Origin: Galeruca laticollis
Lineage: Eukaryota; Arthropoda; Insecta; Coleoptera; Chrysomelidae
NCBI GenBank assembly: GCA_963921935.1
Contig: OY998185.1
Location: 32,890,487-32,954,486, forward strand
DNA: 64,000 nucleotides
Reading direction: 5' to 3'
Each line of letters opens with the position of its first letter. Positions within the stretch are counted from its first letter, which is position 1. Both the position numbers and the translations under genes were made by a program. Under the pieces are notes generated by a model. The model had not been told where the DNA came from. It saw only the letters and a list, made by a program, of their open reading frames with translations, and did no database searches. Below are positions 47,600-59,215 of the stretch, piece after piece.

Positions 47600-48775
47600 A
47601 CGACATAGAAAACAGAACAAAACTCTATTGGGATTAGAGGGAATTATCCCACAGGCTTCAAAACCAGCTGGACAGTTTTTTGCTGATCGTATTCCAATGG
47701 TGTCGACAGTTTTTTTGAGCTGCTGCAGAAATTTTGTTTTTGGAAGAACTCCTCAATGTTTTTGTTTCCATGGCTCCATATTTTGTTTCCAAGCACGTTT
47801 TAATTGCCTGAAGTAGGCTACATCTAGCGGTTGTAACAAATGTGTGGCATTAGGGGGCAGGAGAACGAATATAATGTTATTGGCTTCACATTTCCGGACG
47901 TCACTTACTGTGAGATGACTGTCTAAGTTGTCTCCCAACAGCACCTTCGGACCCGTCAATTTTCGGAAGTACGGTATTGCGATGCTGTTGAACCAGTCCT
48001 CAAAAAGGTCAGAATCGCTGACACTTCGATTATACCTCGCTCCTTCGACGCCATTTTCAGTTCATCCCTCGTACATGTGTTTCGCCTTATTTACCACATA
48101 TGGTGGTAGCAAGGCCCCATTGCCTGCTATGGCAAACATAACAGTCGTACTGCTTTTAGACGTATCAATGGTTCTGAATGTGTGTTTGGATCCCCTTTTT
48201 GTCACGACTTTAGCAGCTCCTGGGTCGTCTGCAAAATTTGTTTCATCATAGTTAACGATATCAGCAGGGAGCAGGAGGGACATATTTCAACGTTTCTTTC
48301 AGATTTTGAAAATATTCTTCAATCATGTCATAACTTAGTCCTGCTCAATAGACTCTCACGAGTCGCAGTGGGGGGCCTCATTGACCCACTCATTATAAAC
48401 CTAACCTAACCTAGTCCTGCTCTGGCTCGTATGGTATTTTCAGCTAATTTTAATGCCAGTGCAGGATATCTTCTCATAAAGCATTCGAACCAGTCATTGC
48501 CTGGTTTATTTTCATTATATCTGGTAGTACGTCCCTGCGTATTCAGATATTGTTGCACAATAATACTAATATCCGTTGATCTTAAAGGAAATCTCCATTC
48601 GGCGCAGATGTTACACGCTTCGACGATATGAGCCTCTTCTTCTTCTGACAAAACAGGTTTACGACCATATTATAGGGAATGTGTTCCTCGCACCCTCCTC
48701 TGAACCGTCGAGAACGGAACCCCGTATTGCACCGTAGCCTGACGCATAGACATCCTGCCAATACGCGCTATTAGT
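47600..48775 (-). pseudogene. Pogo/Tigger-type transposase
   Basis: On the minus strand, a psq-type helix-turn-helix leads (RMSMRQATVQYGVPFSTVQR, then GRKPVLSEEEEAHIVEA), followed by the CENP-B-like second DNA-binding domain (NKPGNDWFECFMRRYPALAL, ENTIRARAGL). The DDE domain has IVNYDETNFADDPGA (first Asp), LLGDNLDSHLTV (second) and HLLQPLDVAYFRQLKRAW (third), so the triad is present. It is broken by a 65-bp insertion at 48347-48411, a TGA stop after KHMYEG at about 48062 (likely a former Trp codon) and a shift near 47755. Position inside the matching terminal repeats fits it being the element's own transposase. Confidence 0.88.
48336..48422. mobile_element. 65-bp insertion with TTAGG repeats and 11-bp target duplication
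   Basis: TAGTCCTGCTC occurs at 48336-48346 and again at 48412-48422. Between them lie 65 bp ending AAACCTAACCTAACC, i.e. TTAGG-type repeats on the minus strand. Removing the insert and one duplicate restores the pogo transposase frame (ARAGLSYDMIEEYFQNLKE). It was therefore a real insertion event, of a very short retroposed or telomere-derived piece. Confidence 0.85.
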
Positions 48776-49104
48776 GGTGACGTCGTAATCTTAGGTTATG
48801 TCAATTTTGTATCCAAACAAACTTAAGTAGCCATTTAGCTACCAATGGTGTGATTTTGGACCAGAGATTATTTCCTTATATTTTGAATAGAACTGCTGAT
48901 ATAGGCATTTATATATACACTAAAACTTTAACAAAGAGATATATTCGATTCCAGCCAAAATAGGTATGTATAACAATATAATTTTGATAAAAGAGTTATC
49001 TAACCTAAACATGCTATTATAAACTTATGAAATACAATTGTTTTAATTCTTTTTCTATCTGTATTATCTAATTTTAGGTTTCTTAACATAAAGAATAATA
49101 GTAC

Positions 49105-49215
49105 TGTCCTGGACACCAGGCTGTAAGCATATTAATGTCAGAAAAAACTGAAAATTTATAGATTTGCAGAGGATCCAAAAGTAATAAGCAAATGGATGAA
49201 GGTGATAAGGTACCT
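49105..49215 (+). pseudogene. THAP-domain-like scrap
   Basis: In two frames the sequence reads PGCKHINVRKN, then KIYRFAEDPKVISKWMKVI, ending at AAG/GTACCT, a possible splice donor. The pattern C-x(n)-GC...RFP.DP....W...I is that of the N-terminal half of a THAP zinc finger. The start cysteine context and the later C..H part are not found, and the piece is short, so this is tentative. It lies inside the pogo element's non-coding region. Confidence 0.35.
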
Positions 49216-50626
49216 ACATAATGATTAATATAACGTTTTATTTTGTGTGTTTATACAATATGTGTTAAACAATAGAACCAGATCCCGGAGCTTTTTGTGG
49301 ATTTCATGGATGAAGAAAAGAAAATTAGCCAACTATTTTTTTGTGCATGATCAATCTTTGCAAACAAGGTAGAAGCAAACTTGTACGTGTTCACTGTATG
49401 TTTGATTTTGTACTGTATATATCGATCTCCCTATAACATATACATTATTATTTGTCATTACAAATCTTTCGCTTTACATTGCTTTGTATGATTTTTCAAA
49501 CGTTTGCTATTTTAAATTGAAATTCCTCACTTTCCACTTTCTATTAACTGTAAACCATTGTATTACGAGTAAATATTTCTCTGTGTAATAAAGAAGTTTG
49601 GAAACGTTTTTGTTTATATTATTTGTTTTTAGATAATATTGAATATGTTTACACATGGAGTTGAAAAAAGAGCCTACAGGTCAAATAAAATTTGAAAGCA
49701 ACCAACAGAAAATCTGAACCTCATACAAATATGATTCGATTGAGGCAAAGTTGTGACATGATGTTCTAAGTTTTCAGACTATATGGTATATTTTCAATCA
49801 TGTAAATTCTCAACGTTTCCTCAATTTAATTTTCATAGCATGAAACAAACCAAAATTTATAATTATGAAAACATTTTATTATGTTAATATAAATGGTACA
49901 AATTTGTAAAGGTAGAATATTATTAAAACATGTATATTCTTCTTCCATTATTAATGTCGAGCAATTCCCACAATAATGTCACTTGGTATCCATAATATTA
50001 GCTTAAGCTTTTCCTTATAAACTCTAGGCATGCTGAAACAAAAAAATGGCAAAAACCTTAATTTAAATTTATAAAAAATTTCCCTCCCCCTACCCATTGC
50101 AAAAAGTTATATCTACGCCACTTAATACGAAAAAATTAGCAACACTAAAAGATTATCATTTAAATGAAAATTACCTAACTATATAGATATTTACATAGTG
50201 ATTCATTTTACATCATAAACTAGAGTAAAAGAGAAAAATGCAACAAAAAACCTAGGTTATGTATATTTTCACAACTTTTCTCTCGGCATATAGTTCTTAA
50301 CAAACCAATAAAACTATTTTATATGAAACCCATTCCAAATATTAAAACTGGAGCTCTCCAGAAGTAAACGTTTCAGCAATTAATAAAATCGGCAAAAAAA
50401 CGCAGGAAATAGTAATTTATGCAACAAGTGCATAAATTGGTACTTTTTTTCACGAATGGAAAAAGTGCAATTCCATGAGTGAGAAAAGACACTTCCTGCA
50501 CATGCTGCATACATTAATTTTTCTACAGCCCTATACAAAAAAATTAAATTCCAATAGAAATTTGGGATATTTTAATTGAGCTCCTTCGGTAAATTACAAT
50601 TATACGTATTCCAAGTTTCATAAAAG

Positions 50627-50685
50627 TCCATCTTCGATGCCCAGCCAAGCATTTTAGAAGTCCATCCTCGATGCCCAGCCAAGAT
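50627..50685. repeat. Two-copy direct repeat, 34-bp period
   Basis: GTCCATC(T/C)TCGATGCCCAG occurs twice, 34 bp apart, with CCAAG after both copies. A simple tandem duplication. Confidence 0.85.
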
Positions 50686-51020
50686 TCATTGTGTTAGCTT
50701 ATGGGAAGCGTGAAATAAAGTTAACGTTATGGCACTTTTTTTAACGCTTTTTTACTTTTTCTAACTCTAACCATAAACAACCACTTTAAACCGATGGAAT
50801 ACGAAGTACTCCAAATATAGGGCGTAGAAAAAATACATTAACCGTATTCTACTTACGTTACGATCAGTGCAGCATTCAACAACTTCTATATGTTGCTTCT
50901 ACGATCAACAAAAGCATACTGCAGTTAGATCCACTGGGAACGACTGCAACCGAAAATATCCAAAATACACCGATTAATTCACTTTACACTCCCCTATTCA
51001 CTTAACCCCATTTGACGGTA

Positions 51021-51714
51021 TTAAGTCAATCACAAGGTAGGTCACTTCTTGGTCTAGCCAAAAATAATTATTAAACATCAGGTACGTATCAAATGAAATG
51101 TAACTCATATCATTGATGATGATATTTTATATCGAAACAATTGTCAATTTTTTAGTATTTTCAACAATTTTTCAATATATTGTAGAATTAGTCAGAAACA
51201 GTAAGTTTCATTTAAAACACTAATATGAGTAGATTCCTGGAAGTAAGGGTCGAGACAGTTAATTTCATCGAAACAATTGTCAGTTCTTAAGTATTCTATA
51301 ATTTTTTCACTATATTGTCGAATTATTAAGAAACACTAGGCTCCATTCAAAGAATCAGATTCCACTAAGTTTCACGAGTAGAGCAACAACATATTTTTCC
51401 GAATGAAATTGCCAGCGGGGTCTACCTTAATGAGCATCATAGCGAACAACGCTTCCATTGCGTATTATAGAAAGACCGCATCGAACGGAGGCTGTGGGAT
51501 GTTCCGAGAGTGATACAGTATTGAAAATTAAACATTTTTTGTATTTGCAATTGAAATGAAGTCGCTAGTTCAACATACAGGCTGAATCATGAATAAGATG
51601 TTAAACGGAACAATGCCAATAATGCATTTAAATCTAACTTTTGTAAAATAATAGCCGATTTGTGTGAATCAAAAGGTACTATGGGACAAGAAATTATGCA
51701 CAGTGATTATGTCG
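51021..51714. other. Non-coding gap
   Basis: Related phrases occur twice: ATCGAAACAATTGTCAATTTTT near 51135 and ATCGAAACAATTGTCAGTTCTT near 51270, each followed by similar text to GTAGAATTAGTCAGAAACA / GTCGAATTATTAAGAAACA. This is a tandem duplication of about 135 bp, moderately diverged. No gene is seen. Confidence 0.5.
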
Positions 51715-52034
51715 AGGCGATATAAGCATTATCAATGTTTATAATAACAGGAATCGAACGCTGGGATACATTATAACAGATAAAATAAAAGTAATTGACA
51801 AAACACAATACAGAAATCAATATATTGAAAACTGGATTTTTCAGGCCCCACCAGAAATATCAAAATGGGTTCTTAAAAAAGAGAAAGTTCACGTTGATCT
51901 TATGAAAGTGTGCGTTAAAGAACACTTTAACCTGGCAATATGTTTTAGATGCTCCGGATTTGGACATATAGCTAGTACTGTGAAGAAGAAAAATAAATGG
52001 TTTTAAAGATTAAAACTAACTTTTCCGCATCTGT

Positions 52035-52440
52035 GGCCCTGAACAATATTCTATCATAAAATTAATACTTGTATACACTTCGGGGGATGTATCGTGCTAA
52101 CAAACTGAAACTTCTCCAAAAATGACTAAAATATCGTACTTAAAATACTGTAGCACCAGTTGTATTGGCTCTGATGAGCTGAAAATCAATAGGGTGAATT
52201 GTACTGAATAATATTCAATCATAAAATTGGTGACTTGTTGAACTCCAGAGGCTGTATCTTGCTAACAAACTAAAATTTCTCAAAAAATGACAAAATGTCG
52301 TACTTCCAGTACCATAGCACCCGTTGTACTGGCTCTGGTGTTCTGAAAATCGATAGGGTTCATCTGTGACATGTCCTTAACAATATTCAATCATAAAATT
52401 GGTGAGTTATTGCACTCCGGAGGCTGTATCGTGCTAATAA
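52035..52440. repeat. Tandem repeat of 166-172 bp inside LINE ORF1
   Basis: AA(C/T)AATATTC(T/A)ATCATAAAATT recurs at 52042, 52208 and 52380, followed each time by a GGCTGTATC(G/T)TGCTAA block (GGATGTATCGTGCTAA in the first). Two and a half units. It lies between the two zinc-knuckle regions of ORF1 and interrupts the coding sequence. Confidence 0.85.
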
Positions 52441-52457
52441 GACATCTAAGAAAAAGT

Positions 52458-52482
52458 GGCCGACGACGACGACGACGACGAC
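52458..52482. repeat. GAC trinucleotide run
   Basis: About eight GAC units directly after the 166-172 bp tandem repeat. Confidence 0.9.
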
Positions 52483-55262
52483 ATACACACAGGTTTTCTT
52501 TCTAAAAACCATTTTTTCGTGTTGTTGTTGATGGAAAACGTGAAAATAACTCAAAATTTTTTTTCTAAATTCCAATTTTTTTTCGGGTAAACCAAAAAAG
52601 TAATAATGCCATAAATGTGGTGGAGAATATTTTGGTGACTGTGAAGATAATATGATAATATGCCCAAATTGCACGAACATGAAATATGATCCTCTGCTCA
52701 ACCAACATAGTGCGCGAGATATACAATATCCAGTGTACCAAAGGAGACTCAAGGAACATCAAAGCCCTTCTCCCCATATTTTTTAGTTAAAACGTAAGAA
52801 AAATATCACAATATGACTGTAAAAGGGAGTAAGAGCATTATGCATCAAAATGCGCAGTAATGTGTTAAACAATAATGCCGAATGTGAAATTTTAAGTGTC
52901 ACCAAACAATCTGAAAAACAGATGAAAATTTTAGCTATACCAAATTTTAAATTGATATCTATGTTTGGCAGGGAAGACGGAAAACATGGTGGTTCGGCAG
53001 TGTTCGTTAAAAAAGAAGTTAATTGTAAATCAAAACCTAATCTGCATAAACTATCAGTTATTGTAGAATTTGAATGTGCAACAGTGGAATGCAGTTTATC
53101 CATGGTACTAATGATTATTATATCTGTTTATAGACCATATTCTGGGGACATAAGCAGTTTCTTGATAAGAATTGAAGAACTACTTGTAAATTTATTTAGT
53201 GGTAAAAAATTAATTTTTTATAATGTGAGACTTTAATATCGAAATGATAAAACCAAATAAGCCAAGGTCAGATTTGTTTATCTTAATGAATTCATTCAAT
53301 TTATTTGCAACCATAGAGGAAATACCCGTATAACTAATAATGAAGATAGTTGTATAGATAATATTTTTATGAATTCTGTTTTTCTTGAAGCGTATACCTT
53401 TGAACATCAAATATCCGATCATACAGCACAGAAAATTATTTTCATAATTGAACAAGACAGAAAAAAGTATCAAATTATAAAATAATATTGTCAGATGAGA
53501 ATACAAATACTTTTCTGGCCTGTCTGCGGAACCAGGTCTGGTTAGAGATATATATGATGTTGAAAGATCTGATGTAAATAGACATTGTGATGTTTTTCTA
53601 AATTGTTTATTATTTAATCAAAATTTTTCTTTGATACTAATAGGAAAAAAACTAAAACTGTTCTACCACAAAAACCATATCTCATATCATGTAATAATAG
53701 GCTAAACATAGTCTCATCTCTTTAAAGACATAATGGAAGGCTCAAGCAAGAGTACAATAATGAGAAAAAATATATGATCATATTTTAATTAAATCGCAAG
53801 CCAAAATATATGGGGATAGGTTGAGAGAATCTAAAATAGACGAGATACCTTTAAATATTGTAAAGTTATCTGTTTCTGAGCTGCAGGATGTCCTGTTTTA
53901 TGTAATAATTCTATTGAATAAGGCATTTTCCCTGTTAGTTTTAAAATAGCATTGATTAAACCATTGTACAAAAAGGAAGACCCTGAAAAGCTGGACAACT
54001 GTAGTCCTATAAGTTTACTACCGGGATTTTCTAAAAATTTTCGAATTAGCCATGTGCTCATGGTTACTGAATTTTATGAAAGAAGGCAATTTACTCAAAA
54101 AACATCAGCATGGTTTCATTAAAGGATAATGTACACAAACGGCTATATTTCAGTTTATCCAATTTATTATAGAATATCTTGAAAGAGGTGAAGTGTCCTT
54201 TGGAATATATATAGACCTTTCTATGGTGTATGATTGTGTAGATAGGGAAGAACTGAAAACTTGAAATAAACTGAGTTAAGGGATCCGTTAGAAATTGATA
54301 ATTATCATATATAAATGATATAAGGCAAGCTGTAACGATAAGGAAAGGTAGTAAAGCTTACAAATGAGATTTTTTGGTCAATAACACAGGTATTGCACAG
54401 GGCACTATTTTGGGCCAAGCTCTGTTTATATTATTTAATAACGACCTAGCATTAAGAACAAAAATGTTCCACCATCCCATTGTTAATTATGCCTATGACA
54501 CGAATTTAATAGTTGAGAGTGAAAATTTATAAGATCTCTTTATAAAAGCGAATATTTTTTTTCTGTTTGTCAATGACACTGGTTTATGAAAAATAGACTA
54601 ATCTTAAATGAAGATAAAACAAACGTAATGATCTTTAGAACCAACCAATCAACAATAGAAAAACCTGAAAATGTAAAAATAAATAATAAAGAAATAGTGT
54701 TCTCAGAAAGTACTAAGTTTTAGGAATCCATATTAACCAACATTAAGATTGGTAATGTCGTGTAGATACATTAGTACAATAATTAAACTCTATATGCTAT
54801 GAAACCAGGGTCTTTGGTAGATGCATGGGGAAGAAAACACTTAGAATGCCATACTGTGCAGAATTTGAGTCATTATTACGGTATGGAATTCTTTTGTGGG
54901 GTTGAGATAGCGCGACACATGACGTCTTTGTGGCTCAAAGGCCGATGATTAGGATAATAACAAAAATGGAATACAGGGCCAGTTGTAGAGGCGTATTTAA
55001 ATAGCAATGAATAATGACGATCTATGCAATCTATGTATTTGAAAGTCTAATGCTCTTTTATAAACATACAGACATTTTTAACACTAATATTAATCATGAA
55101 TATAGAAGAGAACAATGGACATTTCGATCCGATACACAGATTGGCACACATTCTCTATTTGTAGAATTGAACTTTTTTTTCTTTTGTAGAATTGACGTCA
55201 TTTCATTTTGTGTTCCGTATGTACATGATTTGAAATAAAGATTATTATCATTATTATTTGCA

Positions 55263-56662
55263 TGGAGTAAGCGGCAATATAGAGAAAACGTCATGTGGAA
55301 TTACCCTGTAGTATTTTATTACCGATTTTATCACTTTATGAGCAGATGCCATTATAAGAATAGCATCTGAGGATATTCAGTGATTCGATGTAAATAGACT
55401 GTTTGACCTCAGCACTGAAATTGGTATCAAGCGAAACACTACGATCCATGCTTTCATAACCATTCGCTCCTTTGAGTGATGAAAATTAAAAAACGACCAC
55501 TCACTTTGAAGAAAACGTACACGGCATCCAATATTCCACAGAGAATACTAAATATTCCAAATTATGTAGAAATCTGAAGACTAAGCCTTTGTGTGTAGCA
55601 GCTACATTTACATTCATAGAGAACATAATGAAGAGTTGTCACGAAAAATTGTTTGCCAATAATAATTGACTGTAACTTCAATTGAACACTATCGTATCAT
55701 CCTAACCTCTCTTCTATAGTTCTCTTTGTCGCATCTAAAACAACCAAAGAAATGCTTATAATTATTTTGCATTGTCATTGCTTCATTCATCTAACTTAGT
55801 TTTGATTCACCCTTTGTATAACACTGCCGATTTTACATTCATGTATAACTCACTCAACATTCCATTTAATGCATTGTTCTCTTTATTTCTGTGTCATACT
55901 CATTATGGTATGGCCTCGCTGGCATTCTTGTTAGAGACAATACGTTGAGGTTCTATTCTGGAGCATATTGTTTCTCAAACGAAATGAATAGTATGTGTCT
56001 CGAGTTGAATGAACTAAAACTAAGAAAGAATAATTGGATTCCCTGACCAATTCACTATAATTTTGGAAATTCAGTTATAAAATGAACTGACAGTCATGTT
56101 GTACCGGGTATGAACAGATTACTTGGCGTGGTTTGTGTCTCAATAAGAAAGGTACTCGACGATATATCAGGAACTATAATCACCATAAAGCATAATCGAT
56201 TCTGAATGCACGACACTATACATACGCATGATCTTTTCAATCTCAATCCCTCTGCAATTTGATTTATGAAATTCTGAGCGATTCTGAACTTAGATTTATA
56301 ATAACAATACCAAAGTGAGGACATATTTTCAGTATCAAATAGAAGACGAACCCTAATTTATGTGACAACAACTTCAAGAGTTATTGCATCTCAACTGTTT
56401 CTGTTTGTGTGTATATAATTTAGCATATGAATCAGTATATTTGTGTAGATGTCAGATATTCTGAAGATAAGGATGCAATATTTTCTATATGTCCAACATG
56501 ACTACTTAATTGCATATTTCGGAAGCGAGAAGAGTAAAAGAGATAAAAATATATTTAATATAGAATTGAATAAACGACTGTATAGAGTCACTGTGTTTGA
56601 AAATTACCAGCGAACGGAAATATCCTTCATTGATCTGTAAAATAAACATTGTTTATTTAACA
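55263..56662. other. No recognised gene
   Basis: AT-rich sequence with no supported coding frame, repeat or element end. The short frames present have no family features. Confidence 0.4.
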
Positions 56663-57296
56663 TACTCCCCCTAACAAGGTAAAAAGTTGTATTCTTAGGT
56701 AATAAGCAAATTAAGAATATAATAAACTGTCCTGTCTTTATTCACAGACAAAACAAAGAATAAAAGATAAAAATTCAATAACTGAAATATCAGAAATATT
56801 GTGCCAAGAACCAATAGCAAAAAACTAAGCTTTCTACTATGAAAATAAATTGAAAGGAAAATGTTGTATGCATTTTCCATACATAAGCGAGTTGAATTAG
56901 TAAAAACTGTAACAAAAAAATATGAAAATTACTTTTAATTATTAACTAGTCCTCGTATACTTTACATGAAATACGATTTTGACCAGTCTCTGTATCTCTT
57001 ACATGAAAATCAAGACCAAACTTCAGCATATCATACTTACTTATCCTAAAACTTAAATGAAATTTGCCAAGATATGATGTCAACAAACAGTGCCGTAAGG
57101 AATCAAGTATCTTTCTCTGTCTAGAAAAATACAAATAATTTGTTTACAATGCAACATAAATCATTGCTGAAACTAAGTAAAGGGATTGAATTGATGAAAT
57201 TGAACAGATGTTTCAAAGTATTGAAAGTTAAATTCTAAAATTCGAAATATTGGATTATTCCTATTGTAGGATAATACAAATTTTTTCTTAAACATT
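56663..57296 (-). other. Possible 3' non-coding end and LTR start of the Bel copy
   Basis: Minus-strand TTAGGGGGAG at about 56672-56681, just before TATGTTAAATAAACAATG, could be a polypurine tract followed by a TGTT-type LTR start. The distance from the end of DUF5641 (about 615 bp) is longer than expected, and no second LTR was found, so this is weak. Confidence 0.25.
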
Positions 57297-58507
57297 TTAA
57301 TTTTGTACATCATTACAAGGTAAGGGACATATTTTTGTAATGGGCCTTGTATAAGTACCATTTTTTGTTAATATTATAACAGCTCTGATCTTATTATCTT
57401 TACCAGGTAACAACTCAACCACTCCAGCCAAAGGCCACAACAAGGGTGGAGAGTTTTCATCTTTTACTAAGACTAAATCATTAACTTTAATATTTTCTTT
57501 CACAGTCATCCATTTGGGTCTATTCTGTAATCGATTTAAGTAATCAATAGACCATCTCTTCCAAAAAGTTTGTTGAATGAAGCTGTACAATTGCCAAAAT
57601 TTTAATCTATTTACATTAATATTTGAAATGTCTTTTTCCGGGAAAGCAGTGAGAGCTGTACCTATCAGAAAATCACCAGGTGTCAATGGATTGAGATCAG
57701 AGGGATCATTTGAAATTTGATAGAGAGGTCTAGAATTAAGTATTGCCTCTATCTGAACAAGAATTGTATTAAATTGTTCAAAGGTAAATTTGTTGATGCC
57801 AATCATTCAAATTAAGTGATACTTGACAGATTTAATAGCAATCTACCAAATTCCTCCTCAATTTGCTGCTCTTGGGGGTAAGAATCTCCATTTTATTTGC
57901 AGAGTACTTAAAAAATCTGATAAGAAATTGTTTTGTGATTTTAGAAATGAGTAAACTTCTCTTAAATGGTTATTTTCTCCTTGATAATTGCTGGCATTAT
58001 CACTGTAAATTATGCTAGGGTTGCCTCTTCTTGAAATAAACCTTTTTAGGGATGTTAGAAAGGCATCAGTTGTCAAATCTGAAACTAGTTCTAAGTGCAC
58101 TGCTTTTGTGGTCATACAAATAAAAAGTGATAAGTAACACTTTTGATTAGTAGCTTTTCTCAGGGTGGAAGCTTTTACTAAGAAATTACCCCCGAAATCA
58201 ATTCCACCATTCTGGAAGGGTCTTGCTGAAGAAATTCTTTCCTTTGGCAAATCTGCCATTATTTGCTGTGCAGACTGAGCATTAAATATGTAACACGTAA
58301 TACAATTATGAATTATTCGCTTAATTTCTCTTAATGCATTAAGAGGCCAAAATTTCAAACGAACACTGGATAAAACATTTTGGGGGCCACTGTGTCCCAA
58401 ACGAATGTGTTCTGATTTCAGAAAAAGTGTAACAAAATATACCTTAGAGGTTAAAATAATTGGGTACTTATGATCAAAAGGTATTGGAGCATATGTCAAA
58501 CGACCTC
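57297..58507 (-). pseudogene. Bel/Pao integrase and DUF5641, catalytic Glu turned to stop
   Basis: On the minus strand: NVGGRLTYAPIPFDHKYPII, HIRLGHSGPQNVLSSVR and IIHNCITCYIFN (the H2C2 zinc site), ARPFQNGGIDFGG (first Asp), KAVHLELVSDLTTDAFL, FISRRGNPSIIYSDNASNYQ (second Asp), then WRFLPPRAAN*GGIW*IAIK. In relatives the last block reads GGLWE, so the catalytic Glu codon has become TAG (57843-57845). DUF5641 follows intact from 57806 to 57297: QIEAILNSRPLYQIS, LTPGDFLIGTA, LNRLQNRPKW and RPITKICPLP. This is better preserved than the 29-kb copy. Upstream it is cut by the 195-bp repeat at 58508. Confidence 0.9.
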
Positions 58508-58703
58508 CGACATTACAACAAACACTTACTATCTGATCACTGCGATAGAAGTAGGCGCACCAGGATATACCCCCACTTCATGCGAAACACGTTTTATAAC
58601 GGAAATTTTCAATATTCTACGGGGACAGTGCCCAACAGTTCAATGATATATTATGGGACAGTAAGGTTATAAATACACGTTGCCTTATAGAGAAATCTAC
58701 TTC
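58508..58703. repeat. 195-bp dispersed repeat, copy B
   Basis: Closely similar to 32582-32776, same orientation. It interrupts the Bel integrase just before NVGGRL. The following 58704-58812 contains AGCAGTATTGTCCC and ACTGCTATAGGAGTCACTGTCC and ends at a TTAA (58813), resembling in reverse the sequence at 30141-30210. Together these could be a short derivative of the piggyBac element. Confidence 0.8.
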
Positions 58704-58869
58704 TCTAGCAGTAATGTTGTTTAAAGGGACCTAAATATATACTGCAGTAGCAGTATTGTCCCTTGATATCAAAGAGATTTTACTGCTATAGGAGTCACTG
58801 TCCATGAATGTGTTAACATGATGCTTTTGGTAGTTAAATTTGAAATTATATATGTTGTTATATAAAAAA
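58704..58869. other. Non-coding, with piggyBac-like motifs
   Basis: See copy B of the 195-bp repeat for the motifs and the TTAA at 58813. The rest is spacer before the LINE fragment. Confidence 0.35.
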
Positions 58870-59215
58870 CACAAACATCCAAAATATACAAACAGGGTCA
58901 CGTTAATATTTCCAATTTTTTAAAGTGTTCTCTACAACCAGTTAGGCGAGAGACACCAGCAAAACAACGAATTAATCTTTTCTGTGACACAAAGACGTCT
59001 TTACAATTGGTAGACATTCCCCAGAAAGATGTGCCATACCTCTGACGGAATATTTGTGCATGATACAACATCATCATTTGTTTTTGTGTAAGAACGTTTC
59101 TTAGATTTCTAAATAAGTAATTAGTGGAATTTAACTTTGAAATAATTGCCCAACATTGTCGATCAGCAAGCCAAGAAATTTGATATAAGAGACACACTTC
59201 ATCGATTCATCAATA
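58870..59215 (-). pseudogene. LINE reverse transcriptase C-terminal fragment
   Basis: The minus strand reads NSTNYLFRNLRNVLTQKQMM, MLYHAQIFRQRYGTSFWGMS and DVFVSQKRLIRCFAGVSR, then REHFKKLEILT. That is the thumb and connection region after the RT core of CR1-like and related LINEs (pattern Y..R.L......L...Y...F.....YG..FWG......VF..QK..IR). The catalytic part is absent. A stop and frame change lie just upstream (YIKFLGLLID-like text near 59190). Confidence 0.72.

Larger units (their letters stand above)
48776..51017. other. Non-coding right part of the pogo element
   Basis: Apart from the THAP-like scrap no coding sequence is supported. It is AT-rich and may include further unrecognised insertions, since pogo elements are usually shorter. 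A 34-bp direct repeat lies near 50627. Confidence 0.4.
47230..51020 (-). mobile_element. Pogo-group DNA transposon with both ends and TA target duplication
   Basis: CCGTGAAACGGGGTTGAGTG at 47232 matches the reverse complement of the right end, CCGTCAAATGGGGTTAAGTG (ending 51018). TA lies outside each end (47230-47231, 51019-51020), the target duplication of Tc1/mariner/pogo elements. Several copies of a subterminal motif close to AAAGTGAATC, in both orientations, occur at 47400-47500 and near 50970-51000 and could be transposase binding sites. The element carries a pogo transposase relic on the minus strand and about 2 kb of non-coding sequence, more than usual. Confidence 0.78.
51715..55262 (+). 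pseudogene. LINE with ORF1 zinc knuckles, endonuclease and RT, decayed
   Basis: ORF1: APPEISKWVLKKEKVHVDLM and AICFRCSGFGHIAST (first knuckle, last Cys lost), then an inserted repeat, then CHKCGGEYFGDCEDNMIICP, NC, and LLNQHSARDIQYPVYQRRLK. ORF2 endonuclease (52850-53460): KILAIPNFKLIS, GGSAVFVKKEVNC, SVYRPYSGD, CDFNIEMI-like text, then SCIDNIFMNSVFL and HQISDHTAQ. Reverse transcriptase (53830-54980): HQHGFIKG, FGIYIDLSMVYDCVD, AQGTILGQALFILF, and NYAYDTNLI, where YADD has become YAYD; then NRLILNEDKTNVMIF. The 3' end near 55240 has AATAAAG followed by ATTATTATCATTATTATT, a short-repeat tail. The endonuclease and RT type suggest a CR1/L2-like group, clade open. Many stops; inactive. Confidence 0.85.
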
